Shown: piece after piece, positions 45,795-57,100 of the stretch | Layout: every line of letters begins with the position of its first letter | How positions within the stretch are numbered: the first letter of the stretch is position 1 | Origin: Hippopus hippopus | Taxonomy: Eukaryota > Mollusca > Bivalvia > Cardiida > Cardiidae | DNA length: 64,000 bases | Assembly: GCA_946811185.2 (NCBI GenBank) | Contig: OX328104.1 | Coordinates: forward strand, 48,096,505-48,160,504 | Direction of reading: 5' to 3' | The notes under the pieces: generated by a model | What the model saw: only the letters and a program-made list of their open reading frames with translations | Told to the model about the DNA's origin: nothing | Database searches by the model: none | Translations under genes and position numbers: made by a program

Positions 45795-48700
45795 GAACAA
45801 GAGTGGAAAATTGTCGCAAGATACGCCTGTCCCACCGCCAGTTGTCGAGGGGGAATAATAATACGGGCAGGTAGAGGAAAATAGTAGTGCAGCAGAAATT
45901 ATGTAAGTGATTGAAACAGGCATGAATGTCTCTTCTAATGTTAAGGAAACATGCATATACAGTTTCAGGTCATTCCAACATGAAAAGACGAAGTTATATT
46001 GTAGAGAAACATGAAAAGCTGTAACAAAAAATAATGAATAGGGAATAATTCCAAAGGGCATTAGGTAAGGTTATTGCTCCAGTGCAATGCACTTTTTGTA
46101 ACTGCAACAAACATGTTTACCAAGTCTCAAGTCAATTTGACTTGAGGTGTTAAAGTTCAGTTCCGGACAAGCAAGAAATACTGTAAAAATAAAGATCAAA
46201 GTGGAATTACTCAAAATCCGCGCTTGGTAGAGTTATTGTTCTTGAGCACTATACTCTGTGATATTGCAACGAACATGCATACCAAGTCATTCCTGCTTAA
46301 GATGACAAAGTAATGCTGTAAAAATGACGATCAAAAGGAAATAACTCAAAGACAGCACAAGGTAGAGTTATGGTTCTTTCGCACTGCACTCCGTATTATT
46401 GCAACAAACACAAATGCCAAGTTTCAAGTCAATCGGACTGGAGATGACAAAGTTATGCTCTGGACAAGCAGAAAATGCTGTAAAAATGACAATCTAAGAA
46501 AAATAACTCAAAGACAGCACGAGGTAGAGTTATGGTTCTTTCGCACTGCACTCCGTATTATTGCAACAAGCACAAATGCCAAGTTTCAAGTCAATCGGAC
46601 CGGAGATGACAAAGTTATGCTCCGGACAAAGAACTGGACGCCACTCGCCCGCCCGTCCGGACGCCATGGGCGATCCCATAATACGTCTTGTCTTCGACAG
46701 AAGTATAAAAAGAGCGGCAAATTGTCGCAAGATACGCCCGTTCCACCGCCACTTGTCAAGGGGGTATAATAATCGTAAAGGGCAGGTAATGCAACAAACA
46801 TGTTTACCAAGTCTCAAGTAAATTTGACTTGAGGTGACAAAGTTCCGTTCCAGACAAGCAAGATATACTGTAAAAATGAAGATCAAAGTGGAATTACTCG
46901 AAATCCGCACTAGGTAGAGTTATTGTTCTTGCGCACTGTACTCCGTAATATTGCAACAAACATGCATACCAAGTTTCAAGTCACTCTGACTTGAGATGAC
47001 AAAGTTATATTCTGGACAAGCAGAAAATGCTATAAAAATGATGATCAAAGGGAAATAACTCAGACAGCATGAGAAAGAGTTATGGTTCTTTCGCACTGCA
47101 CTCCGTATTATTGCAACAAACACACATGTCAAGTTTCAAGTCAATCGGACTGAAGATTACAAAGTTATCTTCCGGACAAGCAGAAAATGCTGTAAAAAAT
47201 GACTATCAAAGGGAAATAACTCAAGACAGCACGAGAAAGAGTTATGGTTCTTTCGCACTGCACTCCATATTATTGCAACAAACACAAATACCAAGTTTCA
47301 AGTCAATCGGACTGGAGATGACAAAGTTATATTCCAGACAAGCAGAAAATGCTGAAAAAATGACGATCAAAGGGAAATAACTCAAAGACAGCACGAGGTA
47401 GAGTTATGGTTTTTTCGCAATGCACTCCGTATTATTGCAACAAACACACATGCCAAGTTTCAAGTTGATCAGACTGGAGATGACAAAGTTATGCTCAGGA
47501 GAAGCAGAAAATGCTGTAAAAATGACAAAGGGAAATACCTCAAAGACAGCACGAGGTAGAGTTATGGTTCTTTCGCACTGCACTCCATATTATTGCAACA
47601 AACACATATACCAAGTTTCAAGTCAATTGTACTGGAGATGACAAAGTTATATTCCGGACAAGCAGAAAATGCTGTAAAAATGACGATCAAAAGGAAATAA
47701 CTCAAAGACAGCACAAGGTAGAGTTATGGTTCTTTCGCACTGCACTCCGTATTATTGCAACAAACACAAATGCCAAGTTTCAAGTCAATCGGACTGGAGA
47801 TGAGAAAGTTATGCTCCGGACAAGCAGAAAATGCTGTAAAAATGACAATCTAAGAAAAATAACTCAAAGACAGCACGCGGTAGAGTTATGGTTCTTTCGC
47901 ACTGCACTCCGTATTATTGCAACAAACACAAATGCCAAGTTTCAAGTCAATCGGACCGGAGATGACAAAGTTATGCTCCGGACAAAGAACCGGACGCCAC
48001 TCGCCCGCCCGTCCGGACGCCCGTACGCCATGGGTGATCCCATAATACGTCTTGTCTTCGACAGGAGTATAACAAAAGCTGCAAATTGTCGCAAGATACA
48101 CCCGTTCCACCACCACTTGTCAAGGGGGTATAATAATCGTAAAGGGCAGGTAATGCAACAAACATGTTTACCAAGTCTCAAGTAAATTTGACTTGAGGTG
48201 ACAAAGTTCCGTTCCAGACAAGAAAGATATACTGTAAAAATGAAGATCAAAGTGGAATTACTCGAAATCCGCACTAGGTAGAGTTATTGTTCTTGCGCAC
48301 TGTACTCCGTAATATTGCAACAAACATGCATACCAAGTTTCAAGTCACTCTGACTTGAGATGACAAAGTTATATTCTGGACAAGCAGAAAATGCTATAAA
48401 AATGATGATCAAAGGGAAATAACTCAGACAGCATGAGATAGAGTTATGGTTCTTTCGCACTGCACTCCGTATTATTGCAACAAACACACATGTCAAGTTT
48501 CAAGTCAATCGGACAGAAGATTACAAAGTTATGCTCCGGACAAGCAGAAAATGCTGTAAGAAATGACTATCAAAGGGAAATAACTCAAGACAGCACGAGA
48601 AACAGTTATGGTTCTTTTGCACTGCACTCCATATTATTGCAACAAACACAAATACCAAGTTTCAAGTCAATCGGACTGGAGATGACAAAGTTATATTCCA

Positions 48701-49765
48701 GACAAGCAGAAAATGCTGAAAAAATGACGATCAAAGGGAAATAACTCAAAGACAGTACGAGGTAGAGTTATGGTTCTTTCGCAATGCACTCCGTATTATT
48801 GCAACAAACACACATGCCAAGTTTCAAGTTGATCAGACTGGAGATGACAAAGTTATGCTCCGGAGAAGCAGAAAATGCTGTAAAAATGACAAAGGGAAAT
48901 ACCTCAAAGACAGCACGAGGTAGAGTTATGGTTCTTTCGCACTGCACTCCATATTATTGCAACAAACACATATACCAAGTTTCAAGTCAATCGGACTGGA
49001 GATGACAAAGTTATATTCCGGACAAGTAGAAAATGCTGTAAAAATGACGATCAAAGGAAAATAACTCAAAGTCAGCATGAGGTAGAGTTATGGTTCTTTC
49101 GCACTGCACTCCGTATCATTGCAACAAACAGACATGCCAAGTTTCAAGTCAATCAGACTGGAGATGACAAAGTTATGCTCCGGACAAGCAGAAAATGCTG
49201 TAAAAAATGACTATCAAAGGGAAATAACTCAAAGTCAGCATGAGGTAGAGTTATGGTTCTTTCACACTGCACTCCGTATTATTGCAACTAACACACATGC
49301 CAAGTTTTAAGTCAATCGGACTGGAGATGACAAAATTATGCTCCAGACAAGCAGAAAATGCTGTAAAAATGACGATCAAAGGGAAATAACTCAAAGACAG
49401 CACGAGGTAGAGTTATGGTTCTTTTGCACTGCAATCCATATTATTGCAACTAACACACATGCCAAATTTCAAGTCAATCGGACTGGAGATGACAAAGTTA
49501 TGCTCCGAATAAGCAGAAAATGCTGTAAAAATGACGATCGAAGGGAAATAACTCAAAGACAGCACGAGGTAGAGTTATGGTTCTTTTGCACTGCACTCCG
49601 TATTGTTGCAACAAACACACATGCCAAGTTTCAAGTCAATCGGACTGGAGATGACAAAGTTATGCTCCGGACAAAAACTGGACGCCGCCTGCCAACCCAC
49701 CCGCCCGCCCGCCATGGGTGATACCATAATACGTACCGTCTTCGACGGGCGTATAATAACTCAAA
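45795..49765 (+). mobile_element. Tandem-core elements with ~160-bp units (family F)
   Basis: About 20 units share AGAGTTATGGTTCTTTCGCA, CTGCACTCC, ATTATTGCAACAAACACA, CAAGTTTCAAGTCAATCGGA, GACAAAGTTATGCTCCGGAC and AGGGAAATAACTCAAAGACAG, with a ~160-bp period. Terminator-like ends with GTGATCCCATAATACGTC and a small hairpin (GTCTTCGAC loop) followed by GTATAA recur near 46670, 48030 and 49710. The hairpin-bearing 3' ends and tandem core recall bivalve pearl-type and Helitron-related elements (inference). Confidence 0.82.
46321..49060 (+). repeat. Tandem duplication of a ~1.36-kb segment within family F
   Basis: 46321 to about 47676 is repeated at about 47677-49060, offset 1356 bp, becoming 1364 bp after an 8-bp insertion (around 48020). 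Differences are scattered single bases, so this is a recent duplication on top of the 160-bp periodicity. Confidence 0.85.
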
Positions 49766-50275
49766 AATTAAGCAAGCAAGAGTTATGATTCATTTGCACT
49801 GCACTCCCCCTTAATGAGATCTATCCACCCATGAAGTTTCATAACCGTAGCTAGCATAGTTTTGGAGATATGCTCCGAACAAAATTCAAGTATGAAAAAC
49901 AACAAAGGGCAATAACTCAAAAATTAAGGAAGCAAGAGTTATGATTCCTGTGCACTGCACTCCCCCTTGATGAGATCTATCGACCCATGAAGTTTCATAA
50001 CCGTAGCTAGTATAGTTTTGGAGATATGCTCTGGACAAAATTCAAGTATGAAAAACAACAAAGGGCAATAACTCAAAAATTATGGAAGCGAGAATTATGA
50101 TTCCTGTGCACTGCACTCCACCTTGAATAGATCTATCCACCCATGAAATTTCATAACCGTAGCTAGCATAGTTTTGGAGATATGCTCCGAACAAAGAATG
50201 GGGACGCCGCCTGCCCACCCACCTGCCACGGGTGATCCCATAATACGTCCCGTCTTCGACGGGCGTATAAAAAAA
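49745..50275 (+). mobile_element. Second tandem-core subtype, three ~156-bp units
   Basis: Units share AAGAGTTATGATTC, TGATGAGATCTATC, CACCCATGAAGTTTCATAAC, CGTAGCTAGCATAGTTTTGG and AAGGGCAATAACTCAAAAAT. It ends with CCCATAATACGTCCCGTC and GACGGGCGTATAA, a perfect CCCGTC/GACGGG hairpin, the same terminus as family F. Confidence 0.85.
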
Positions 50276-51016
50276 AGGAAAAAAGTGACTCGGTTAAAGT
50301 AGTACAATAATACTCATTTTAAATCATAGCAAATTTTGTAGGATAATATTATAGTGGAAATAGTTGTTTTCCATTAGGGGTGTACTACCTTAAAGATACA
50401 TCTATAATCGTTATCAGGCAGTTTTCAGCCAGTTTTTAGCCCATTTCATCCTAATTTTATGAAACTATAATCATTCTCTTATCCTCATGCCCCTAATGGC
50501 TCCAAGATTGCACAGATTACGATGGATAGAAAATGCATTTCATATTTTGAGGCTCTCAAAGCAATAGCTGTTGTTGTTTCTGGTTTTAAATGAGGAAAAC
50601 ACCCTTGTGTTTTTCTATCCCTTACCCCATACATATTGATAATTCATCTAAGTTTACATACCTGAGCTATTCTACATACTTGCAACTTTAGAAACTGGTT
50701 TTTCTCTCCTAGCTGTAAGGACGTTTGTTTTTGCGACCCCGCCCACCATTTTAGCGGATTAGTATAGCAAATCTGCTTACTTTGATCGAACTAGCCGAAA
50801 CCAAATATATCATGTGTAACGACGCTTGCTCGCTCACTTGGTCTGCACTATGTTATCGGTTTGACCTGAACCAAATACTGTCATAAACACTTGCCCTCTA
50901 CTCATTATACTTTCAGCTTTAGTCACCCGGACCTTGTTTTCTTCACTACAATTTGTACATACAGTCCTAAATCACACCAGCAGAGTATTGCGTCAGATGG
51001 ATCAAATTGCTACTCC
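50276..51016. other. Spacer, nothing recognised
   Basis: No repeat family, splice-bounded frame or RNA gene is seen. Confidence 0.45.
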
Positions 51017-51805
51017 TTAAAGCCCCTGTAAAGTCCAAACATAGGTAATTTTCACCGTTTATAACTCGAAAATATATCGGATAACCCATCACAACACACA
51101 TATATAAGATCGGAGAAAACTCGAACGTGTCAGTTACTGCATTGGTTGCCGTGAAATACGGGTGCGAAAATGCATGGAGAAGCCCGTCGGTTTCAGGGAC
51201 GCCATTGATCGAGACAACCTTCGTTATCGATCATGTATATTCGAACTAGGCCTTCGGGAACGTCACGTGATACCATTGCATCTCATTAGTGCTACACAGG
51301 ACTAATGTTTACACTTCCGATAGTATGTCATCGGAGAGTAAGATTGTTCATTCGGAACCTTTTTTCTTATCTAGATGTAGTAAACTCTTCCTGTAATGAT
51401 GATAAATGAATAAGCGATTATCAGCCTGTGTCGTTGTTTTGCTTACAATGTCAATAAACTTACGTTAGAATGGGGACAAAAAGATCAAGTGAATAAAGGG
51501 TTTGTTTCGACGCCTTGAATGATCATGAGGTGTTTAGGTCACTATCACGTCACTGCGGAGATTTACAACAAAAAATCGGCTAATCGTCGGCGATCATCGA
51601 TGTAAAAAAACAGATAATGCGGCATGGTAGGAATTGTTCTAGTTTCAAAATTCTTTTTTCTGCCATTGACTGGGACTTTTACAAACTGCACCTTTACATA
51701 TCGTGGAAGTTATAATAATCGCCATATTTTTACATGGTAAAAATAAAATTTAATTTTATTTTATAAACAGGCCTTTTTTACATTTGGACTTTACTGAGAC
51801 TTTAA
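51017..51805. mobile_element. 789-bp TTAA-ended element with ~23-bp TIRs
   Basis: The left end TTAAAGCCCCTGTAAAGTCC and the right end GGACTTTACTGAGACTTTAA are inverted with three mismatches. There is no transposase frame, so it is non-autonomous. Its size and ends differ from family A. Confidence 0.75.
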
Positions 51806-51894
51806 AATTTGAAATAATATAACAGTTATTGTTGGGCAAACAAACAATTCTTACGAACATGAAGGTTTGCAACAAATGCATATCTCAAATACCA

Positions 51895-51990
51895 ACAGTA
51901 CCTGGAGGGTTTCGAACCCGTGCGCAAAAGATCCTCATTTATCGAGGTTCAAAAGAACAACACTTTAACCACTGAGCTAAAAAGAATTCT
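51895..51990 (-). mobile_element. tRNA-like SINE head, copy 1
   Basis: The minus strand reads TTTAGCTCAGTGGTTAAAG (A box) and, 60 bp on, GGGTTCGAAACCCTCC (B box). The spacing is too long and the stems too poor for a working tRNA. A related copy lies at 52180-52290. Confidence 0.65.
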
Positions 51991-52179
51991 TCCTAACACA
52001 GTTGTTACGTATTGATTTTAAATAGAAAGAAGCTATGCAGAAAGGATGGAGTGATCTCTCGTAACACACGCCTCTTAAATGTCATCATTTTGATGACAGA
52101 AAGCCTTCTTATGCAACAAATGGCTCAATGGCAAACCAAGGATGAGCCCCCATCTTACTGACATAAAAGTTCGCAACAA

Positions 52180-52290
52180 ATGCATAGCTGAAATACAAAC
52201 TGCACCTGGCAGGATTCGACACCCGTGCGGAAAAGATCCTCGTTTTTCAAGTTGTAAAAGACCAACATCTTAACCATTTAGCTAAAGAGA
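52180..52290 (-). mobile_element. tRNA-like SINE head, copy 2
   Basis: It has the same layout as 51895-51990 with more decay: A-box side TTTAGCTAAATGG and B-box side GGGTGTCGAATCC. The two are direct repeats about 285 bp apart. Confidence 0.6.
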
Positions 52291-52291
52291 A

Positions 52292-52346
52292 TTCTCCCGC
52301 AATGTTTCCAAAAGGCCTCTTCCTCTGGGTCATTTTAAGGGTTAAC
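52292..52346 (+). mobile_element. Family A end fragment
   Basis: CAATGTTTCCAAAAGGCCTC and GTCATTTTAAGGGTTAA are the short arm and terminus only. Confidence 0.55.
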
Positions 52347-52492
52347 GAATAGAAATACGGATGTTATATTTTTGAATATTTCTTTTTAAATTAATTTTTC
52401 ATTTTTTTTTCCCCTAAACTTTCTCACCAAAGGGAGGCAATTTCTTACACTGTAATAACTGGCAGCCTTTAATCGACCATCGTCACTTGCCC

Positions 52493-52816
52493 AAATAACT
52501 CAAGTGGTCGAATGTGGTACTTGTAAACATCAAGTCTAAGGCCACTCGAGGGCGTGGGTTTAAGCCCTACGGCTGACTATCTGAAAACCTACTCATCTTT
52601 CAGATGAGACGATAAACAAAGGTCCAGTGTGACAGTGCTATACACAGAGTATGTTAAAGGGCCAGGTGTAACTTTGGATGTTTTTTTTTTTTCTGCAGCT
52701 TGTGCTATCCCTATACCATAACTAACAGCCTTCTTGGGGCATTGCCCATGTGGGCAACAAGTGGTGAAGAGCCATGACATAAGCCCGCTGGCCTTTGGCC
52801 AGAGGAGCTAAAAATG
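52493..52816 (+). mobile_element. tRNA-derived SINE with a conserved central domain
   Basis: The head has AACTCAAGTGGTCGAATG (A-box-like) and GTGGGTTTAAGCCC (B-box). It is followed by CTTTCAGATGAGACGATAAA and CAAAGGTCC, which resemble the conserved central (Nin-type) domain found in SINEs of several animal phyla. The tail contains GGGGCATTGCCCATGTGGG. The domain name is from memory and unverified. Confidence 0.65.
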
Positions 52817-52865
52817 AGATATGAAAGCCTAAATAAAACTTAATATGTACATCTCTAAATTGTGA

Positions 52866-53040
52866 ATTTCAGCTATATCATGGTGGCCAGTGCACTTCTC
52901 CGCCCTTTCCTGAAGTTTCTTTTTCACTGCTACTTTGCAAATAATTCTTTGAAAGTCACTGACTGCTTTCCCACATAACCATTGTCAAATCAATGATCAA
53001 TGGTGAGACAGGAATGAATCCTGTCACAATGACTATCACA
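52866..53040 (-). mobile_element. SINE fragment (same family as 36512-36832)
   Basis: GGTGGCCAGTGCACTTCTCC, GACAGGAATGAATCCTGTC and ATGACTATCACAG match the SINE body. The head is missing where the adjoining family A copy begins. Confidence 0.75.
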
Positions 53041-53215
53041 GTCTAAATTCAAAGCATGTGCAGACAACAAAATAAATGTGACTCAATTATTGAAATTTGA
53101 CATGGGAACAGTAGAAAACATTGTGGCAAAAGGAGCAAATGCTGGTTACCAGAATGTTTTCCAAACCTTTTTTCTATGGGTTGATGAAATTCCGGATTGT
53201 AAGGTAAAGAGTTAA
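53040..53215 (+). mobile_element. Family A MITE, left-truncated with one hairpin arm shortened
   Basis: TCTAAATTCAAAGCATGTGC to GGTAAAGAGTTAA. The right hairpin arm has lost most of the CATTTTCTCC half. Confidence 0.7.
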
Positions 53216-54447
53216 AGTGTAACTAAATAATAAGCTTACCAGTTTGGCGTATTTAAAAAATATTCCATTTCATGTGAGATACATAAATTTATCATCATAA
53301 TATATTAACAACATAAAAGAGTCAAGCTTACCATTAAAGATGCTACAGAATTCATTTCAAATTAGTTTTAACCAATTTACAGAATTTGGCTATTTGCATT
53401 TGACTCAAGAAATAGGCGACATTCATGGCCCCAAATATTGAAAAAAAAAAACATCAGATTTGTATGAGAAAAGAATTTTGGTTTGGCAAGAACTTTATAA
53501 GATCAAAATTGTAAACAAAGGTGGGAAGTCGTAATACTTTATCAAATGACATTATACAGAGTGATTTGCATACCCTCATCTAAAAATAGAATTCTACATG
53601 CAGATGCAACACAGGAAATGGTATGGTCGTCTTCTTGCAGGATCATATCATTTACTCCTTTTTTTCAGCTTTCCTTTTATTCAAATGTTAATATTCATAT
53701 ACAGTACTCACATTTCTTTTGTCTTTGAAATTGTTCCAATTCACTCTCGATATTTCGACTGGACTTATTTAGTGTTGAATTCTAGTGACCTAGACTCCTG
53801 TGATATCGTACCTGTGTATCTCCATTCCATCTCCTTTGCTTGCCTAATTGATGTGCGAGGTGAAGATCATACACAGTCAACTGACAAGCCTCATGTAATA
53901 TCCTCCATTAAACAGCAGATCTATGTCAATTCCAAATAAATGCTCAACATGCAGGTGCCAACCTCCAGCTGCAGTTGCATTTAGTGAAAATTCCAAATTG
54001 AAAAAGCAGTATTACAGTGTCAAAAATATTTTGACAATTACCTGTGCCTGCTGTATCTGTTCCCTTTTTAATAGTTTACAACTAGTCCATGTCTGAAGTA
54101 TCTTCAGTATCAACAAGTATATTATAAAATGTCAAAGCTTTTGACGATGATAATGCCAGGATTATAAAAATACCTCATTGCATTTTCTATGAGTAAAAAA
54201 CTATGCAAGCTTTCAACTTCAAGAGCTAATTTGTCATTGTCAATTTGTCATGAAGCTACAATAATGACTTTAGTTTGTAAAATACAAAATCGTTTATAAT
54301 ACGACTAGAAATTAATAGTTTAGTATCTATAAGTTTACTTTTAGAAAAAAAAAAAGAAAAAAATATCTCCTGTACAGGCTACAATGACTCCAATGTGGGA
54401 ATGAAAACAAACAGTATATTGCAAAAGCCCAAGAACATACTATAAAG
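53216..54447. other. Spacer; open plus frame without support
   Basis: An open frame of 113 codons (53598-53939, plus) ends at an AATAAA-containing TAA. It has a T-rich pseudo-acceptor in front but no homology. 53957-54090 is kin of 35455-35590. This may be part of the 3' flank of VPS45. Confidence 0.4.
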
Positions 54448-54893
54448 TTAAACTCTTTACCAGAAAACAAAATTTTAGACTCGTCCAAATCCGAAGTATT
54501 TGCAGACGACATATCAAATGTGTCTCAATTGGCAGGATCTGTCTAATAGGGTAGAAAACATTGTGGAAAAACGTGAAAATGCTAGATACCAGCATTTTCT
54601 CCTTTTGCCAAAATGTTTTCAAAAGCTGTCTTGTTCAGGATCTCTAAACTTGTCATTGTGTGGGAAAGGGTTAACTAACTCTTTACCACATGACAAAATT
54701 TAATACATGTCCAAATTAAAAACAATTGCAGATGATAAATCATTACCAAATGTGTCGCAATTGGTAGGATCTGTCTTTTTATGACGTAGAAAACATTGTG
54801 GGAAAAGGAGCATTTTCTACTTTTCCCACAATGTTTTCAAAAGCTGCCCTGTTCAGGGCTGTTAAAAACTCAACACTGTGTGGTAAAGGGTTA
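54448..54893 (+). mobile_element. Two family A MITEs in tandem, in the 3' flank of VPS45
   Basis: 54448-54674 is complete, and 54676-54893 follows at once with its hairpin shortened. The second ends about 20 bp from the VPS45 stop codon, so both probably form part of its 3' UTR (read on the minus strand). Confidence 0.82.
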
Positions 54894-54912
54894 TGAAGGT
54901 CAATGTCTATAT

Positions 54913-54982
54913 TTATCTACGCATGGCGTCACTTCTCTTCATGTCCGAATGCTGACCAGCTGTTTGGATCTCCTCTAGGAAA
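54913..54982 (-). CDS. VPS45: VPS45, last coding exon
   Basis: The acceptor is TTGTATTATTTCAG above 54982. Entered in phase 2 (completing the Ser codon), it encodes FLEEIQTAGQHSDMKRSDAM and two Arg, then TAA at 54913-54915. The FLEE-[IV] start matches the family's C-terminal SFLEEV segment. The tail after it is short and variable between species, as known for VPS45. Confidence 0.85.
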
Positions 54983-55385
54983 CTGAAATAATACAATAAG
55001 TCTTAAGCATTCCGCAGTTTTAGATTTATGAAAAGTAGCAGCAGTTGTAGACCACAAATTAAAATAAAACATGCCTCAACTGATAGGATTTACTTCTGAA
55101 ACTAAGAAAACTTTTTTTTTTTCTAACAACCAACTGAATCCTGTGAAAGAATGGTCCTTGTTCCAAATATGGCATGATGAAGAAACTCATGCACGGATTA
55201 AGCATGCATAGATTTGATTATCTAAATGTTACACAAAAATATTCATCTGCCATTCACAAAAACAAGAGTTACTACCATTCACACCATTAATTGTCTCATT
55301 TTGTTTACCGTTTTTGAATAAGATGTCAGTAATTGCAAACATTTGCATTTAGAAATTGTAGGTAAATGTATATAACTAAAGGAAT
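54983..55385 (-). other. VPS45 last intron, nothing recognised
   Basis: AT-rich intronic sequence. Confidence 0.45.
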
Positions 55386-55389
55386 ATCA

Positions 55390-55512
55390 TACTGTAGAAA
55401 CTTTCCTGGTGCTTGTATTTGCTTCTAGCTGCGTAAGAAAATTTTGCCATCTCGCTCAAATTTCTCACGCTGCTCTAATCAAATACAAGCACTAAGAAAG
55501 TTACTACAACAT
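55390..55512. mobile_element. Small inverted-repeat element
   Basis: TGTAGAAACTTTCCTGGTGC and CTTGTATTTG are inverted at CAAATACAAGCACTAAGAAA and GTTACTACAACA. A third partial arm lies at about 55524-55550. It sits in the last VPS45 intron. Confidence 0.75.
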
Positions 55513-55779
55513 AATATAATATCATGTTGTAGCAACTTTCCTAGTGCTTGCAACAATATATAGTGAATATTATATTCCGTATATATTGTTGCATTCAATG
55601 TTGTTGTAAGAGGAGTTTACTGCATTACTTGCATTCTGTTCTAAGCAGGTTTGAAATTACTCAAAATGGTTTTTCTGAATGAACAGTGCTCTTGTAAAAT
55701 ATTTTTTTAAAGCAGCCCTGTGATGCAGTATACCAAGCAGATTTTCACACCACTATTGATCCAGAAAAATCCATTTTTT

Positions 55780-56515
55780 CAATCATTTAACTAAATCATG
55801 TGGTCGAATGGTCCTTGGACATCAAGAAATTTTACAAATAGCAAAAAGTTTCTGCCCAAGTCAGCCTGCTCAGGCTCACCAGAATTGATACTTTTGCAGA
55901 TGCACTAACCCACCTTTCACAGAGTATGACTCAAATATAATTATTACAAATACATATGAGCCATGCTTTGGCAAAAGGGGGCTTAATGCATCTCCGTGAT
56001 CCATGGTACCAAGCATACCATCACATTATTTTGGATCCATAATAGCCACTTTTTTTAACAACCGACATAATCTTGAGGTAGACTGGTCCTTGGACATACA
56101 GAAAAATGACCAGTAGCGAAAAGTTTCGGCCCAGGTCAGCCTGCGCGGACTGCGCAGGCTGACCTGGGTCGATACTTTTCGCAGATGCATTAAGCCCCCT
56201 TTTCACAGAGCGTGGCTCATTTAATATTACAAATACATATGAGCCATGCTTTGTGAAAAGGGGGCTTAATGCATCTGCAAAAAGTTTTGACCTTGGTAAG
56301 CCTGCACAGTCTGCAAAGGCTGACCTGGGCCGAAACTTTTCACTATTGGTCACTTTTCTGCATCTCGAAGAACTAGTCTACCTCATGATAAAGTTGGTAA
56401 AGAAAAATGTGGTTGTTATGGATCCGTAAGTATGAGATGGCTTACTTGGTACCATGGATCACAGAGATTCATGAAGCCCCTTTTGCCACAGCATGGCTCA
56501 TATACATGTTTCACC
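55780..56515. mobile_element. Three family C MITE copies in tandem
   Basis: Copies lie at about 55780-55985, 55986-56235 and 56236-56515. The middle copy keeps a near-perfect hairpin at 56130-56172 (GGTCAGCCTGCGCGGAC against GTCC-less CTGCGCAGGCTGACC). Flanks are GATGCATTAAGCCCCCTTTT and CACAGAGCGTGGCTCAT. The third copy ends ~37 bp from the VPS45 exon at 56552. Confidence 0.82.
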
Positions 56516-56551
56516 TACTTGAAGTCAGACATCTTATAAAAAAGTTGTTAC

Positions 56552-56683
56552 CTCTGAAAATTGTGAATGGCAGTGCCCCCTACCACAATACGAACACCCG
56601 GTGTATTTTTGTTGAACTGATGCACCACAAAGGCTTCCTCATATGTACACCCTCCTATTATGAACACTATAACATCTTGTGGT
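56552..56683 (-). CDS. VPS45: VPS45, penultimate exon
   Basis: The exon is 132 nt, enters in phase 2 and exits in phase 2 (donor AG then GTAACA). It encodes [19 protein letters not shown] and continues [20 protein letters not shown] then IHNFQ. This is the conserved C-terminal core of VPS45 (family form PQDIIVF-IGGATYEEA, TPGVRIVLGGTTVHN), part of SM-protein domain 3. Its acceptor and first 25 nt are the seed of the adjoining 41-bp repeat. VPS45 pairs with the syntaxin-16/Tlg2 SNARE and rabenosyn-5 in endosome and trans-Golgi fusion (known for the family). Confidence 0.95.
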
Positions 56684-57100
56684 CTGTGAAATATAAAATT
56701 ATGAACATTCTAGCAGCTTGTGGTCTGTTAAATATAAAATTATGAACACTTTAACATCTTGTGGTCTGTGAAATATAAAATGATGAACACTAAAACATCT
56801 TGTGGTTTATGAAATAAAGAATTATGAACACTATAACACCTTGTGGTCTGTGAAATATAAAATCATTAATGCTATAACACCTTGTGGTCTGTGAAATATA
56901 AAATCATTGACGCTATAACATCTCGTGGTCTGTGAAATATAAAGTCATTGACACTATGACGTCTCGCGGTCTGTGAAATATAAAATCATTGACGCTATAA
57001 CATCTTGCGGTCTGTGAAATATAAAATTTTGAAAACTATAACATCTTGTGGTCTGTGAAATATGAAATTATGAACACTATAAAATCCTGTGGCTGTGACA
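56659..57100 (-). repeat. 41-bp minisatellite made of copied VPS45 splice acceptors
   Basis: The acceptor landmark (plus strand GGTCTGTGAA) occurs at 56681, 56722, 56763, 56804, 56845, 56886, 56927, 56968, 57009, 57050 and 57091, exactly 41 bp apart. On the minus strand each unit is ATTTTATATTTCACAG followed by 25 nt matching the exon start. Only the copy at 56681 continues into coding sequence. Ten of eleven keep CAG; the copy at 56804 has lost it. Confidence 0.95.

Noticed and set aside
46455..49721. Many 60-127 codon frames on both strands
   Set aside because: They repeat with the 160-bp units on both strands and are products of the tandem core.
53598..53939. 113-codon plus frame ending beside AATAAA
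   Set aside because: Hydrophobic and Phe/Ser/Ile-rich from T-rich DNA, with no homology, and it lies opposite the probable 3' flank of VPS45.
56021..56353. 110-codon minus frame
   Set aside because: It is a translation of two family C MITE copies.
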